Source of the DNA: Myxococcales bacterium
Lineage (GTDB): Bacteria > Myxococcota > Bradymonadia > UBA7976 > UBA1532
Length of the DNA: 7,908 nt
Assembly: GCA_020633515.1 (NCBI GenBank)
Contig: JACKDM010000085.1
Span: forward strand, 1-7,908
Reading direction: 5' to 3'
The notes beneath the pieces are model-generated. The model worked only from the letters and a program-made list of their open reading frames with translations. It did no database searches and was not told where the DNA came from. Positions 1-7,908 of the stretch are shown piece after piece; the stretch's first letter is position 1; each line of letters opens with the position of its first letter. Both the position numbers and the translations under genes were made by a program.

Positions 1-34
1 ACCGGCCTCGCTCGCAGTCGCCGCGACCCCCAGG

Positions 35-1669
35 CTAGGACTCGACCGCCCCCGAGCGTCCGTCCCCCTCGCGCGGCGGCCGATGCTGCCACTGCGCGTG
101 CGCCGCCCGCAGCGCCCGCGCCTGCGCCTCACTCGGCGGCTCCGGCCCGACCGCGACCACGACCAGCTCCTTCTTGCGCGCCCGCGCCAGCCGCAGCGAA
201 CGGGCCGCGGCGCCTTCGGGGTCGAGGCCGCGCAGGTCGCTGACGAGCACCAGCCGATCGGCCCCGCCCGGCCGCAGCGCCTGCCCCAGCGCGTCGACCA
301 GCCCCCGCTCGAACGCGTCGAGCGGCCCCGCCAGCCGGTACGGGATCGGCAGCCCCCGCAGCGCGCAGAACAGCCGCAGCCGCGCCGGCAGCGTCTCCCG
401 CGCCGGCCGGCCCTTGGCGAAGAGCGCCTGATGCCCGCGATCCCGCTCGGCGGCGAGGTAGGCGTTGACCGCCGCGTACAGCGCGCCCACGTCGTACAGC
501 TCCGCGAGCGGATCGACCAGCGTGCGCGCCACCCGCGGCTGCCACGGATCGGCGCCCGTCCGCCGCAGCGGCAGCCCGTCCTGCGCCTCGAGGAACGCGC
601 CCACCCGCGCGAGCAGCTCGGCGTCGGCGATCTCGGTCAGGTCGTCGTCGACCACCCGCGTCAGATCCATCAGGTGGTGCAGCGCCCGCTGCAAGTGTTC
701 GCGCCCGCCCGCCGGCCGCAGGTGCCCATAGACGCGATGGTCGAACGTCGTCAGCCCGATCCGGTCGTGCACGCCCTCCTCGCACAGCGTCGCGCACAGC
801 TCGATCGCCCGATCGAGCGGCGTCTGCCCGAGCGGCCCCGCGCGCATCGTCGGGCCGATGTCGAGCAGCACCTGCACCCGCCGCACGGTCTCCTCTTCGA
901 ACGCCCGCACCAGCGGCCGCCGCCGCCGCGCCGTCGCCTTCCACGCGACCGTCTTGAGCGGATCCCCCGGCACGTACTCCCGCAGCTCGCGCAGCTCCAG
1001 CCCGCCCCCCGCGCGCCCCGCGATGTGCCGCCCCACCCGATCGCGCGCCGCGCCCCGCCGCGCCAGCAGCGCCGCCACCTCGACCGCCGGCCGCCGCCGC
1101 GGCCGCACGTTGAGCGCCAGCTCCGCCGGCCGATAGCGCGCCGCCCGCGCGAGCCCGAGCGGACCCACCACCGTCAGCTCGACCCCGTGGATCCGCCAGT
1201 GCCCCGCCCGCGGGAACACCAGCGCAAAGTCCAGCCGCCCCTCGGCGCCCGGCGGCACGTCCAGCGTCGCTCGCGGCGCCGGCGCCGGATCCCCCACCAG
1301 CCGCAGCGCGACGTCCAGGTCCCGCAGCGGCCGCCGCCCCCGATAGACCATCCGCAGCCGCACCGGCAGCGCCGATCCCCGCGCCCGCGACGTGCCCTCC
1401 GGCGCCGCGACCCACACGTCGAGCGCCCCGATCGCCCGCAGCGCCGCCCGCGTCCCGAGCCAGCCCGCCGTCAGCAGCGCCAGCAGCAACATGCCGGCCG
1501 CCACCAGCAGCGCCTGCCCGGTCGTCGCGCCCACGAAGGTCACCGCGACCGCGCCGCCGAGCAGCCCCCGCCCCGCCGCGGTGAGCTGCGGCGGCCCGCG
1601 CTCGCGCGACGTCCGCGCGGCCTTCACCGCATCGGCGGCCGGCTCCGTGCTGTCGACGGCCGCGTTCAC
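35..1669 (-). CDS. DUF58 family protein with VWA-like fold, membrane-anchored
   Basis: The protein has 544 residues and starts at GTG. An upstream purine run (GAAGGGGGGCT, 1670-1680) is a good ribosome binding site and supports this start. Residues 34-72 form two hydrophobic segments. Residues 90-190 look like a beta-rich domain. The DUF58 signature follows at 225-260 (RELREYVPGDPLKTVAWKA, then FEEE), and a VWA-like core starts at 265. The MIDAS-type motif is D270-I-G-P-T274, with a later SDLRG at 477-481. Gly replaces the usual first Ser of DxSxS, so metal binding may be weakened. About 130 residues (340-470), partly helical and containing LFCALRGLPIPYR, separate the two MIDAS halves, more than a compact VWA needs. 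DUF58 proteins are typically encoded next to MoxR ATPases and are thought to be their partners or adaptors at the membrane. Here it is the last gene of the minus-strand cluster inside the window. The family call is firm; the cellular role is inferred. Confidence 0.95.
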   Translation of the reverse strand: MNAAVDSTEPAADAVKAARTSRERGPPQLTAAGRGLLGGAVAVTFVGATTGQALLVAAGMLLLALLTAGWLGTRAALRAIGALDVWVAAPEGTSRARGSALPVRLRMVYRGRRPLRDLDVALRLVGDPAPAPRATLDVPPGAEGRLDFALVFPRAGHWRIHGVELTVVGPLGLARAARYRPAELALNVRPRRRPAVEVAALLARRGAARDRVGRHIAGRAGGGLELRELREYVPGDPLKTVAWKATARRRRPLVRAFEEETVRRVQVLLDIGPTMRAGPLGQTPLDRAIELCATLCEEGVHDRIGLTTFDHRVYGHLRPAGGREHLQRALHHLMDLTRVVDDDLTEIADAELLARVGAFLEAQDGLPLRRTGADPWQPRVARTLVDPLAELYDVGALYAAVNAYLAAERDRGHQALFAKGRPARETLPARLRLFCALRGLPIPYRLAGPLDAFERGLVDALGQALRPGGADRLVLVSDLRGLDPEGAAARSLRLARARKKELVVVAVGPEPPSEAQARALRAAHAQWQHRPPREGDGRSGAVES

Positions 1670-1680
1670 AGCCCCCCTTC
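1670..1680 (-). promoter_or_regulatory. Ribosome binding site of the DUF58 gene
   Basis: On the minus strand the bases just before the GTG start read GAAGGGGGGCT. The AAGGGG core lies about four to six bases from the start codon. This decides the GTG start at 1669, since no ATG lies at a comparable position. Confidence 0.6.
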
Positions 1681-1789
1681 GCCGCGCCGACCCGGCGCGC
1701 GCACCGCTCGCCGCACCGCGCTCACCGATCCGCCGGCCTGCGGGAGATCACCCGCGACACCGCCTCCCGCACCACTCGCCGCACCGCGC

Positions 1790-2732
<943 letters not shown>

Positions 2733-2743
<11 letters not shown>

Positions 2744-3752
2744 TGCTCCCTCTCATCGCCTTCCCGTCGTCCACATCATCAAAGGCCTCGTCCCCCTCCG
2801 GCGCCGCCGGCCCCTCGCGCCCGCCCGCCGACCGCTCCGCGCGCCCCGCCATCGGCGCCGCCGACGCGCCCGACGCCACCGGCCCGCCGCCCGGGAACAC
2901 CGCCACCACATACACCAGCGTCGCCGCCAGCAGCGTCGCCAGCAGCAGATGCAGCACCAGATCATCCGGATCGAGCAGCCGCCCCAGCTCCCCGAGCGCC
3001 GCGTTGAGCCCCTCGGTCATCGGCGCGCCCTCGCCCCCCGCCCCGTAGCGCCCCTCGACCCGCCCCGCCGGCCCCACCACGTACACCGCCGCCCCGTCGC
3101 GCCCCAGCCACGCGCCCAGGTTCGACGCGAAGCGCGCGTTGCCGCCGCCGTCGAGCATCAGGTTGATGAACACGCTCGCGTCGGCGACCGCGACCAGCTC
3201 GCCCTCGCCGAGCTTGAGGTGGTAGCCGAACGCCGTGCCATCGGGCCAGCTCACCGCCGGATCGAGGTACGCCGGCCCCGCGAGCGCCGCCGGGTGGTTC
3301 GCGAGCAGCGTGCCGACCCCGGTGAACAGCCCGCCCCCCGGCACCGCGAACGCCCGCAGCGCCGGATGCCCCGTGTCGCCCGCCGCCGTCGGCGCCGCCG
3401 CGAGGCTCAGCCCGAACGCCGCCAGCAGCGGCTCGGCGACCGGATCCTCCACCGCGAGCAGCACCCGCCCGCCCTCCTGCACGAACAGCCGCAGCCCGTC
3501 CACATCACCCACCGCCGGATCGAGCAACGCCAGCCCGCTCCCCGGCGCCACCGCGCCCAGATCCACCGCCGCCGGCGTCTCCACCGTGATCGCGCCCGCC
3601 CGCATCGCCGCCACCCACCGCGAGAGCCCGTCCCACTCCGCGCTCTCCACCACCTGCGCCGCCGCCGGCCCCGCCCACAGCGCGAGCCCGACCAGCAGCC
3701 ACCCGGCCAGCCGGCGCCGCCGCGACCGCGAGTCGATCCGGTCCGTCGCCAT
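2733..3752 (-). CDS. DUF4350-like membrane protein with N-terminal signal or anchor segment
   Basis: The protein has 339 residues from the ATG at 3752. Residues 1-33 look like a signal peptide: an arginine-rich start (RSRRRR), a hydrophobic core (LAGWLLVGLALWAG) and an AAA-Q cleavage-like site. Residues 44-117 resemble the DUF4350 / GATase-like fold, with an LFVQEGGRVLLAV strand at about 89-101. Residues 187-216 carry VAVADASVFINLML and NARFASNLGAWL, the second typical block of this family. One transmembrane helix follows (about 263-286), then a short acidic tail (EGDEAFDDVDD). DUF4350 proteins commonly sit between DUF4129 and MoxR genes, as here. The start is uncertain. The frame stays open upstream: an ATG at 3812 would give 359 residues, and a GTG at 3908 overlapping the previous stop as GTGA would give 391. 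The upstream codons include AGA, ACA and GGT, which are unlike the rest of the gene, so I prefer 3752. Its function is not known. Confidence 0.8.
2744..2756 (-). promoter_or_regulatory. Ribosome binding site of moxR inside the end of the DUF4350 gene
   Basis: The minus strand reads ATGAGAGGGAGCA directly before the moxR ATG, so a GAGAGG core sits about five bases from the start. It is embedded in the last codons of the DUF4350 gene, whose stop lies ten bases inside moxR. Ribosomes finishing DUF4350 would therefore be placed to reinitiate on moxR. Confidence 0.7.
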
Positions 3753-3818
3753 CGAGCCCGCTCGCCCCGCCGCCGCTTCGATCGAGCCGGTCCCCACGCA
3801 GCCCGCTCTCATCGAGCC
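3751..3818. repeat. Three 8-mers at exact 30-bp spacing around the DUF4350 start
   Basis: The octamer ATCGAGCC begins at 3751, 3781 and 3811 on the plus strand. The bases between the copies are unrelated. On the minus strand each copy reads GGCTCGAT, and the first and third (3811 and 3751) overlap in-frame ATG codons, which are the two ATG start candidates of the DUF4350 gene. If translated, the three copies give GSM, GSI and GSM ten residues apart. It could be a degenerate minisatellite or evenly phased binding sites about three helical turns apart. I cannot tell which from the sequence. Confidence 0.6.
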
Positions 3819-3904
3819 CGGCCGCGGACCACCTGTCGCCCGCGCCCGCAGCCCGTTCGGAGCCCACCGGCCCGCGCCCCCGGCGCCGCGCCCCGCGTCT
3901 CTGC

Positions 3905-5560
3905 TCACGTCGCCGCCCTCCGCCCCGCCGAACCGCGCCCCAACGACCCCCGCACCACCGCCGCCAGCCGCAGCGCCTCCGCCAGATCCGCCGCCACCGG
4001 CGCCCGCGGACCGAAGCACGCCCGCTCCACCAGCCACGTCAGCTCATCCAGCGCATCCCCCGGCGCTCCCCGCGCCACCAGCGGCGGCCCCGCCTCCCGC
4101 GGCGTCTGCCGCCCGAACCGCAGCGGCGGCCGCCCCGCGTCGGCCAGCAGCTCCGCGTACAACCCCTGCAACCGCGCCCGCAACGGCAACAGATGGATCA
4201 CCGCCCGCCCCCCCCGCCGCGGCAGCGGATGACACGCCGCCGCGTACCCCGGCGCGTGCGCCCACAGCCGATCCCCCGCCGCGTCCACCGCCAGCCGCGC
4301 CCGCCCCGCCGCGTCCGCCACCACTCGCTCCCCCTCCGGCGGCGCCGCCGCCCCCGGATCCGGCTCCGCCGCCCCCGCCCCCAACCGCACCAGCACCGCC
4401 GGCAGCGGCCGCCCATCCAGCGCGTCCCGCACCACCACCCACAGCGCGCCCCCCTCGACCCCCGCGCCCTCCTCGAACACAAACGGCGCCGCTGCCACCG
4501 GCGCCTCCACCCGCGCCAGCGCCGCCGCCCGCGGCCGCCGCCGCACCCGCCACAGCGCCCCCACCAACGACAGCCCCGCCAGGATCACCGGCGCCCGCAC
4601 CCACCACGGCGACGGCGGCGGCGGCGGCGGCACCTCCACCGTCACCGTCTCCGAGATCGCATCCCGCCACCCCGGCGCCGCGCTGTGCACCAACGCCCGA
4701 AACCGCACCGGCCCCGGCTCCACATCACCCGGATCCACATCGAACCGCACCCGATCCCCGCTCACCATCCGCTCCGCCACCGGCCGCCCCTCCGCCGTCA
4801 GCGTCACCCGCACGCTCCCCGGCCGCTCCGCCCCCAGCCGCGCGTCCAGCACCACCGGATCCCCCGCCCCCGGCGCCCCCGCCGCCGCCAGCATCACCGC
4901 CAGCGGCCGCGCCGCCTCGATCCCCCGCTCCACCTCCGCCGGCAACCACTGCCGCGACCCCGCAAACCGCGCCCCCACCCGATGCATCCCCGGCACCAAC
5001 GCCGGCACCGCCACCGTCACCCGCCCCCGCGCGTCCGTCGTGCCCTGCTGCCACGGCTGCCCATCCAACCACAACTGCACCCGCAGCCCCCCCACCGGCA
5101 CCGCCCGCCCATCGCTCGCCACCACCCCGATCGGCACCGCCACCCCCGCGTCCACCTCATCCGGCGCATCGATCCGCAAGCTCACCGCGTTCCGCCCGAT
5201 CGTCACCGGCAGCGCCGCCCGCGTCCCCGCCAGCAACCCCCCGCCCGCAAACCCCACCACCACCTCCCGCTCCCCCGACCCCGACAGCGCCAGGCGCGCC
5301 GAAAACCGCCCCTCCGCCCCGCTCCGCGCCTCCACCCGCGCCCCATCCGCCGCCACCACCACCGGCGAATCCGCCACCGGCGCCCCCAGGTTGTCCCGCA
5401 GCGTGCCCTCGACCAGCACATCCTGCCCCTCGGCCCGCGCCACCAACCCATCGAACATCGTCCGCGCCCGCACCTGAACCCACGGCTCGGCCCGAGCCGG
5501 CGCGACCCACGCCACCCCCACCACCCACAGCGCGCAGAGCGACGCGACGAACGACGGCAT
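3905..5560 (-). CDS. Signal peptide / Ig-like / transmembrane / DUF4129-like protein
   Basis: The protein has 551 residues from the ATG at 5560. I chose this start because residues 1-24 form a clean signal peptide (LCALWVVGVAWVAPARA, then EPW); the longer frame to 5698 would run back into smc. Residues 45-310 hold about three beta-sandwich, Ig-like repeats. The first two carry strand-turn patterns such as VEGTLRDNLGAPVADSPVVV and GMHRVGARFAGS. A run of six prolines (311-316) leads to a transmembrane helix at about 320-338 that ends in RVRRRPR, so the rest is cytoplasmic. Residues 370-460 resemble a carboxypeptidase-regulatory-like beta domain (LDGRPLPAVLVRLG, AHAPGY). Residues 461-536 match the DUF4129 tail pattern: LYAELLADAGRPP, QTPREAG, ALDELTWLVERACFG, then a final helix. 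DUF4129 genes usually sit beside DUF4350, MoxR and DUF58, which supports this weak match. The function is unknown; an envelope sensor or client of the MoxR module is my inference. Confidence 0.75.
   Translation of the reverse strand: MPSFVASLCALWVVGVAWVAPARAEPWVQVRARTMFDGLVARAEGQDVLVEGTLRDNLGAPVADSPVVVAADGARVEARSGAEGRFSARLALSGSGEREVVVGFAGGGLLAGTRAALPVTIGRNAVSLRIDAPDEVDAGVAVPIGVVASDGRAVPVGGLRVQLWLDGQPWQQGTTDARGRVTVAVPALVPGMHRVGARFAGSRQWLPAEVERGIEAARPLAVMLAAAGAPGAGDPVVLDARLGAERPGSVRVTLTAEGRPVAERMVSGDRVRFDVDPGDVEPGPVRFRALVHSAAPGWRDAISETVTVEVPPPPPPSPWWVRAPVILAGLSLVGALWRVRRRPRAAALARVEAPVAAAPFVFEEGAGVEGGALWVVVRDALDGRPLPAVLVRLGAGAAEPDPGAAAPPEGERVVADAAGRARLAVDAAGDRLWAHAPGYAAACHPLPRRGGRAVIHLLPLRARLQGLYAELLADAGRPPLRFGRQTPREAGPPLVARGAPGDALDELTWLVERACFGPRAPVAADLAEALRLAAVVRGSLGRGSAGRRAAT
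4613..4630. repeat. (CGG)6 trinucleotide run encoding six prolines
   Basis: Six CGG units in a row on the plus strand read as CCG codons on the minus strand. They encode the proline stretch (residues 311-316) between the periplasmic Ig-like part and the transmembrane helix of the DUF4129-like protein. Such runs can change in copy number, which would alter only the linker length. Confidence 0.85.
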
Positions 5561-5599
5561 GCAGCGCACCCTACCGGCCCCCACCGCCCGCCGGCAACG

Positions 5600-5633
5600 A
5601 TTCGGGCACGGTTGACCACCGCCGCGCCCGAGT
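5600..5633. promoter_or_regulatory. Inverted repeat bracketing the smc -35 box
   Basis: ATTCGGGC (5600-5607) and GCCCGAGT (5626-5633) are inverted copies with one mismatch in eight, separated by 18 bases. The -35 hexamer of the smc promoter lies between them. The placement in the short divergent spacer suggests an operator that could affect both directions. In a GC-rich spacer a chance match is also plausible. Confidence 0.3.
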
Positions 5634-5641
5634 GCGATAAC
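5612..5641 (+). promoter_or_regulatory. smc: Sigma70-like promoter of smc
   Basis: TTGACC (5612-5617, five of six consensus bases) is followed after 18 bases by GATAAC (5636-5641, four of six). TG sits one base before the -10, as in an extended -10 element. Transcription would start near 5648, leaving an untranslated leader of about 15 bases with GGGG at 5656-5659 as a weak ribosome binding site. The AT-containing hexamers stand out in an otherwise GC-rich spacer. I found no comparable promoter for the divergent minus-strand operon. Confidence 0.55.
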
Positions 5642-5663
5642 CCGGCGCTCGCCTCGGGGTCTG

Positions 5664-7908
5664 ATGAAGCTCAAGCGCCTCGATATCCACGGCTTCAAGT
5701 CGTTCTACCACCGCACCACCATCGCCTTCGACGATGGCGTCACCGCGATCGTGGGCCCCAACGGCTGCGGCAAGTCGAACATCGTCGACTCCATCAAGTG
5801 GGTGATGGGCGAGCAAGGCGCCAAGGCGCTCCGCGGCGGCGCCATGGAAGACGTCATCTTCGCCGGCAGCGAAAAGCGCGGCCCCATGGGGATGTGCGAG
5901 GTCCGCCTCACGTTCCACAACGACGGCAGCGCCGAAGTCCCCGCCCGCTGGCGCGAGGTCGACGAGATCGCCATCGAGCGCCGCCTCGAACGCAGCCGCG
6001 GATCCGACTACCTCGTCAACAAGCAGCGCGCCCGCCTCGCCGACGTGCAGGACCTCATCGCCGGCACCGGCGTCGGCAGCGGCCCCGGCGGCCAGCGCGC
6101 CTACGCCATCATCGAACAAGGCCAGATCGGCCGCCTCGTCTCCGCCAAGGCCGACGAACGCCGCCTCCTCATCGAAGAAGCCGCCGGCATCACCCGCTAC
6201 CGCAACCGGCGCCGCCTCGCCGAGCGCAAGATGGAGGAGACCCGGGCCAACCTCGAGCGCATCGACGACGTCATCGGCGAGATCGAACGCCAGCTCAAAA
6301 ACCTCCGCCGCCAGGCCCTCAAAGCCCAGCGCTACAAGGAATATCGCGACGAAGCGCGCCAGATCGCGCTCCGCGCCGCCACCTTCGACTACCTCCGCCT
6401 CGACGCCGAGCGCCGCTGGCTCGAGACCGTCATGGAGCGCTGCGCCGACGACGAAGCCGACGCCGAGGGCCTGCGCGCCGTCGCCGAGACCCGCAAACAG
6501 ACCGCCGCCCTCGCCGAACGCAGCGCCGACGCCCGCGCCCGCGAGCTCGCCGACCGCCTCCGCGCCCACGAGACCGCCGCCGAAAAAGCCACCGCCGAGC
6601 TCGACCTGCACGCCCGCGAAAAATCCGCGCTCACCCGCCAGCTCGAGACCGCCCACGCCGACCGATCGCTCGGCGCCGAACGCCTCGCCGAGCTCCGCGC
6701 CGAGCGCGCCGAAGCCGCCCGCCGCCTCGAAGCCCTGCAAGCCGAATCCGAAGCCGACGCCGCGCTCGTCGCCGAGGCCGACGCCGCGAGCAAGGCCGCC
6801 TCCCGCGTCCTCCTCGACGCCCGCGCCGAAGCCGAAGGCCTCCGCCGCCGCGCCGCCGAAGAAGCCCAAGCCATCGCCCGCGCCCGCGCCGAGCAGGACA
6901 ACGCCCGCCGCATGGCGATGGACCTCCGCGAGCGCGCCGCCGTCGCCGGCGACGAACGCGCCCAGACCGAAGAACAACGCCGCCGCCTCGACGCCCAGAT
7001 CCGCCACGACGAAGACGCCATCACCGCCGCCGAGCGGGCCTTCGCCGACGCCGAAGCCGCCCGCGACGCCGCCGGCGAACGCCGCGCCGCCCACCGCGAA
7101 GAGCAGGACCGCGCCGCACAGGACGAACGCCGGATCGGCGAAGCCATCGCCGCCGACCGGAGCCGCCTCCGCTCGCTCGAAGAGCTCGAACGCCGCCGCG
7201 AAGGGCTCGGCGAAGGCGTACGCGCCGTGCTCGACGCCGCCGCCCGCGACCCCGCGCTCGCCGGCGTCGTCGGCGCCGTGCCCGACGCGCTCGACGTGCC
7301 CGCCGAGTACGAACAGGCCGTCGCCAGCGTGCTCGACGCCCGCATCAAGGGCGTGCTCGTCCGCGACGCCGACGCCGCCGTCGCCGCCGTCGCCTGGCTC
7401 AAGCAGCGCGGAAAGGGCAGGGGACTCTTCGCCGCCATCGCCGCCGACCCGCCCCCGCCCGCGCCCAGGCTCCCCGCCGTCGACGGCGTCCGCGGCCTCC
7501 TCGCCGCGCTCATGCCCCAAGGCGACCACCCCGGCCTCCTCGCCCGCCTCCTCGGCCCCGCCGCGCTCGCCGACGACGTCGACGCCGCCCGCCGACTGCT
7601 CGCCGCCGGCTGGAGCGCGCCCGTCGTCACCCGCGACGGCGTGCTCTTCGACGGCCCCGGCCTCGTCGTCGGCGGCGCCGACGGCGCCGATCCCGCCCCG
7701 CTCAGCCGCCGCCGCGAGATCAAGGCCCTGCACGGCACCCTCACCGGCCGCGAGGCCGAACGCGAAGCGGCCGTCGCCCGCATCGACGCCGCCCGCGAGG
7801 CCGCCGCCGAGGCCCGCGCGCTCATCGACGCCGCCGACCGCCGCGCGCAGGAGGCCCGCGTCCGCCAGGCCGAGGCCAAGAAGGACCTCCACCGCACCCG
7901 CGCCGACC
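5664..7908 (+). CDS. smc: Chromosome segregation protein SMC (3' end outside window)
   Basis: 748 residues are visible of a protein usually near 1,150-1,200; the frame is open to the window edge. The N-terminus is classic: MKLKRLDIHGFKSF, Walker A GPNGCGKS (31-38), the Q-loop region WVMGEQ (46-51), and LRGGAMEDVIFAGS (56-69). The conserved YAIIEQGQIG is followed by ADERRLLIEEAAGITRYR, with LIEEAAGI at 169-176. Residues about 180-512 are an Ala/Arg/Glu-rich coiled coil. The hinge spans about 515-680 and includes GVVGAVPDALDV (534 onward), YEQAV, GKGRGLF (583-589) and the VTRDGVLFDGPGLVVGG block before SRRREI (681-686). The return coil then begins. Walker B and the ABC signature lie beyond the window. 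SMC is a homodimeric ATPase that binds ScpA and ScpB and condenses and organises the chromosome. Its third codon positions are C-rich, opposite to the neighbouring genes. Confidence 0.98.
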   Translation, partial: MKLKRLDIHGFKSFYHRTTIAFDDGVTAIVGPNGCGKSNIVDSIKWVMGEQGAKALRGGAMEDVIFAGSEKRGPMGMCEVRLTFHNDGSAEVPARWREVDEIAIERRLERSRGSDYLVNKQRARLADVQDLIAGTGVGSGPGGQRAYAIIEQGQIGRLVSAKADERRLLIEEAAGITRYRNRRRLAERKMEETRANLERIDDVIGEIERQLKNLRRQALKAQRYKEYRDEARQIALRAATFDYLRLDAERRWLETVMERCADDEADAEGLRAVAETRKQTAALAERSADARARELADRLRAHETAAEKATAELDLHAREKSALTRQLETAHADRSLGAERLAELRAERAEAARRLEALQAESEADAALVAEADAASKAASRVLLDARAEAEGLRRRAAEEAQAIARARAEQDNARRMAMDLRERAAVAGDERAQTEEQRRRLDAQIRHDEDAITAAERAFADAEAARDAAGERRAAHREEQDRAAQDERRIGEAIAADRSRLRSLEELERRREGLGEGVRAVLDAAARDPALAGVVGAVPDALDVPAEYEQAVASVLDARIKGVLVRDADAAVAAVAWLKQRGKGRGLFAAIAADPPPPAPRLPAVDGVRGLLAALMPQGDHPGLLARLLGPAALADDVDAARRLLAAGWSAPVVTRDGVLFDGPGLVVGGADGADPAPLSRRREIKALHGTLTGREAEREAAVARIDAAREAAAEARALIDAADRRAQEARVRQAEAKKDLHRTRAD

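Noticed and set aside
1..34. Bases beyond the DUF58 stop at the left edge
   Set aside because: They are too short to show a terminator or the start of another gene.
1722..1775. 17-codon minus-strand frame starting at GTG in the duplicated moxR tail
   Set aside because: It exists because the moxR end was copied; it has no ribosome site of its own and is best seen as a duplication remnant.
5561..5600. Possible minus-strand promoter for the DUF4129-like gene (TTGCCG and TAGGGT boxes)
   Set aside because: Each box matches only weakly (four and three of six). The sequence is too GC-rich to call a promoter with confidence.
3235..5640. 801-codon plus-strand open frame, almost only Pro, Ala, Ser and Thr
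   Set aside because: It is the complement of G-ending codons in the DUF4350 and DUF4129-like genes. It shows no ribosome site, domain or signal, and ends inside the smc promoter.
7415..7422. GGGCAGGG, a match to the E. coli KOPS pattern GGGNAGGG, in the smc hinge with unusual AGG and GGA codons
   Set aside because: It is the only such match I found, it lies on the G-poor strand against the expected polarity, and KOPS sequence differs between lineages. Chance is sufficient.
5571..7892. 773-codon minus-strand open frame, Gly/Ala/Val-rich
   Set aside because: It is a shadow of smc, whose plus-strand reading has every conserved SMC motif. C-ending codons on one strand remove stops from the other.
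6389..7897. 502-codon minus-strand open frame rich in Ser, Ala and Arg
   Set aside because: It is another antisense shadow of the smc coiled coil and hinge, low in complexity and without motifs.

Overview
This is a very GC-rich window (roughly three quarters G+C by eye). It encodes an SMC-type chromosome condensation protein rather than MukB, beside a MoxR ATPase / DUF58 envelope cluster. That pairing fits a Gram-negative or otherwise atypical high-GC bacterium. Myxococcota or a related deltaproteobacterial lineage is my best guess, but the window has no 16S or other phylogenetic marker that would settle it.

Layout: four genes lie on the minus strand and read right to left. First is a 551-residue membrane protein with a signal peptide, periplasmic Ig-like domains, one transmembrane helix and a DUF4129-like cytoplasmic tail (5560 to 3905). 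Next is a DUF4350-like membrane protein (3752 to 2733), then a MoxR-family AAA+ ATPase (2743 to 1790), then a DUF58 protein with a VWA fold (1669 to 35). DUF4350 and moxR overlap by 11 bases, and all four genes probably form one operon. One smc gene (5664 onward) is divergent on the plus strand and runs off the right edge after 748 codons. That includes the N-terminal ATPase half, the first coiled coil, the complete hinge and the start of the return coil. Only 103 bases separate the two transcription units. They hold a good sigma70-like promoter for smc and a small inverted repeat around its -35 box.

How the genes work together: MoxR ATPases are usually encoded beside VWA-domain (DUF58) partners and are thought to act as chaperones that remodel or assemble membrane or periplasmic complexes. 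Here the DUF4129 and DUF4350 membrane proteins are the likely clients or scaffold. The large Ig-like periplasmic part of the DUF4129 protein is the most distinctive element and suggests an envelope-sensing or envelope-binding variant. No function has been proven from this window.

Non-coding structure: a 68-bp tandem duplication (64/68 identical) copies the last codons and stop of moxR into the moxR-DUF58 spacer. An 8-mer recurs three times at exactly 30-bp spacing around the start of the DUF4350 gene. Third codon positions are G-rich in the minus-strand genes and C-rich in smc, so the plus strand is C-rich throughout. This looks like replication-strand skew, with smc on the probable lagging strand. 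It also explains the very long antisense open frames, which I reject as genes.
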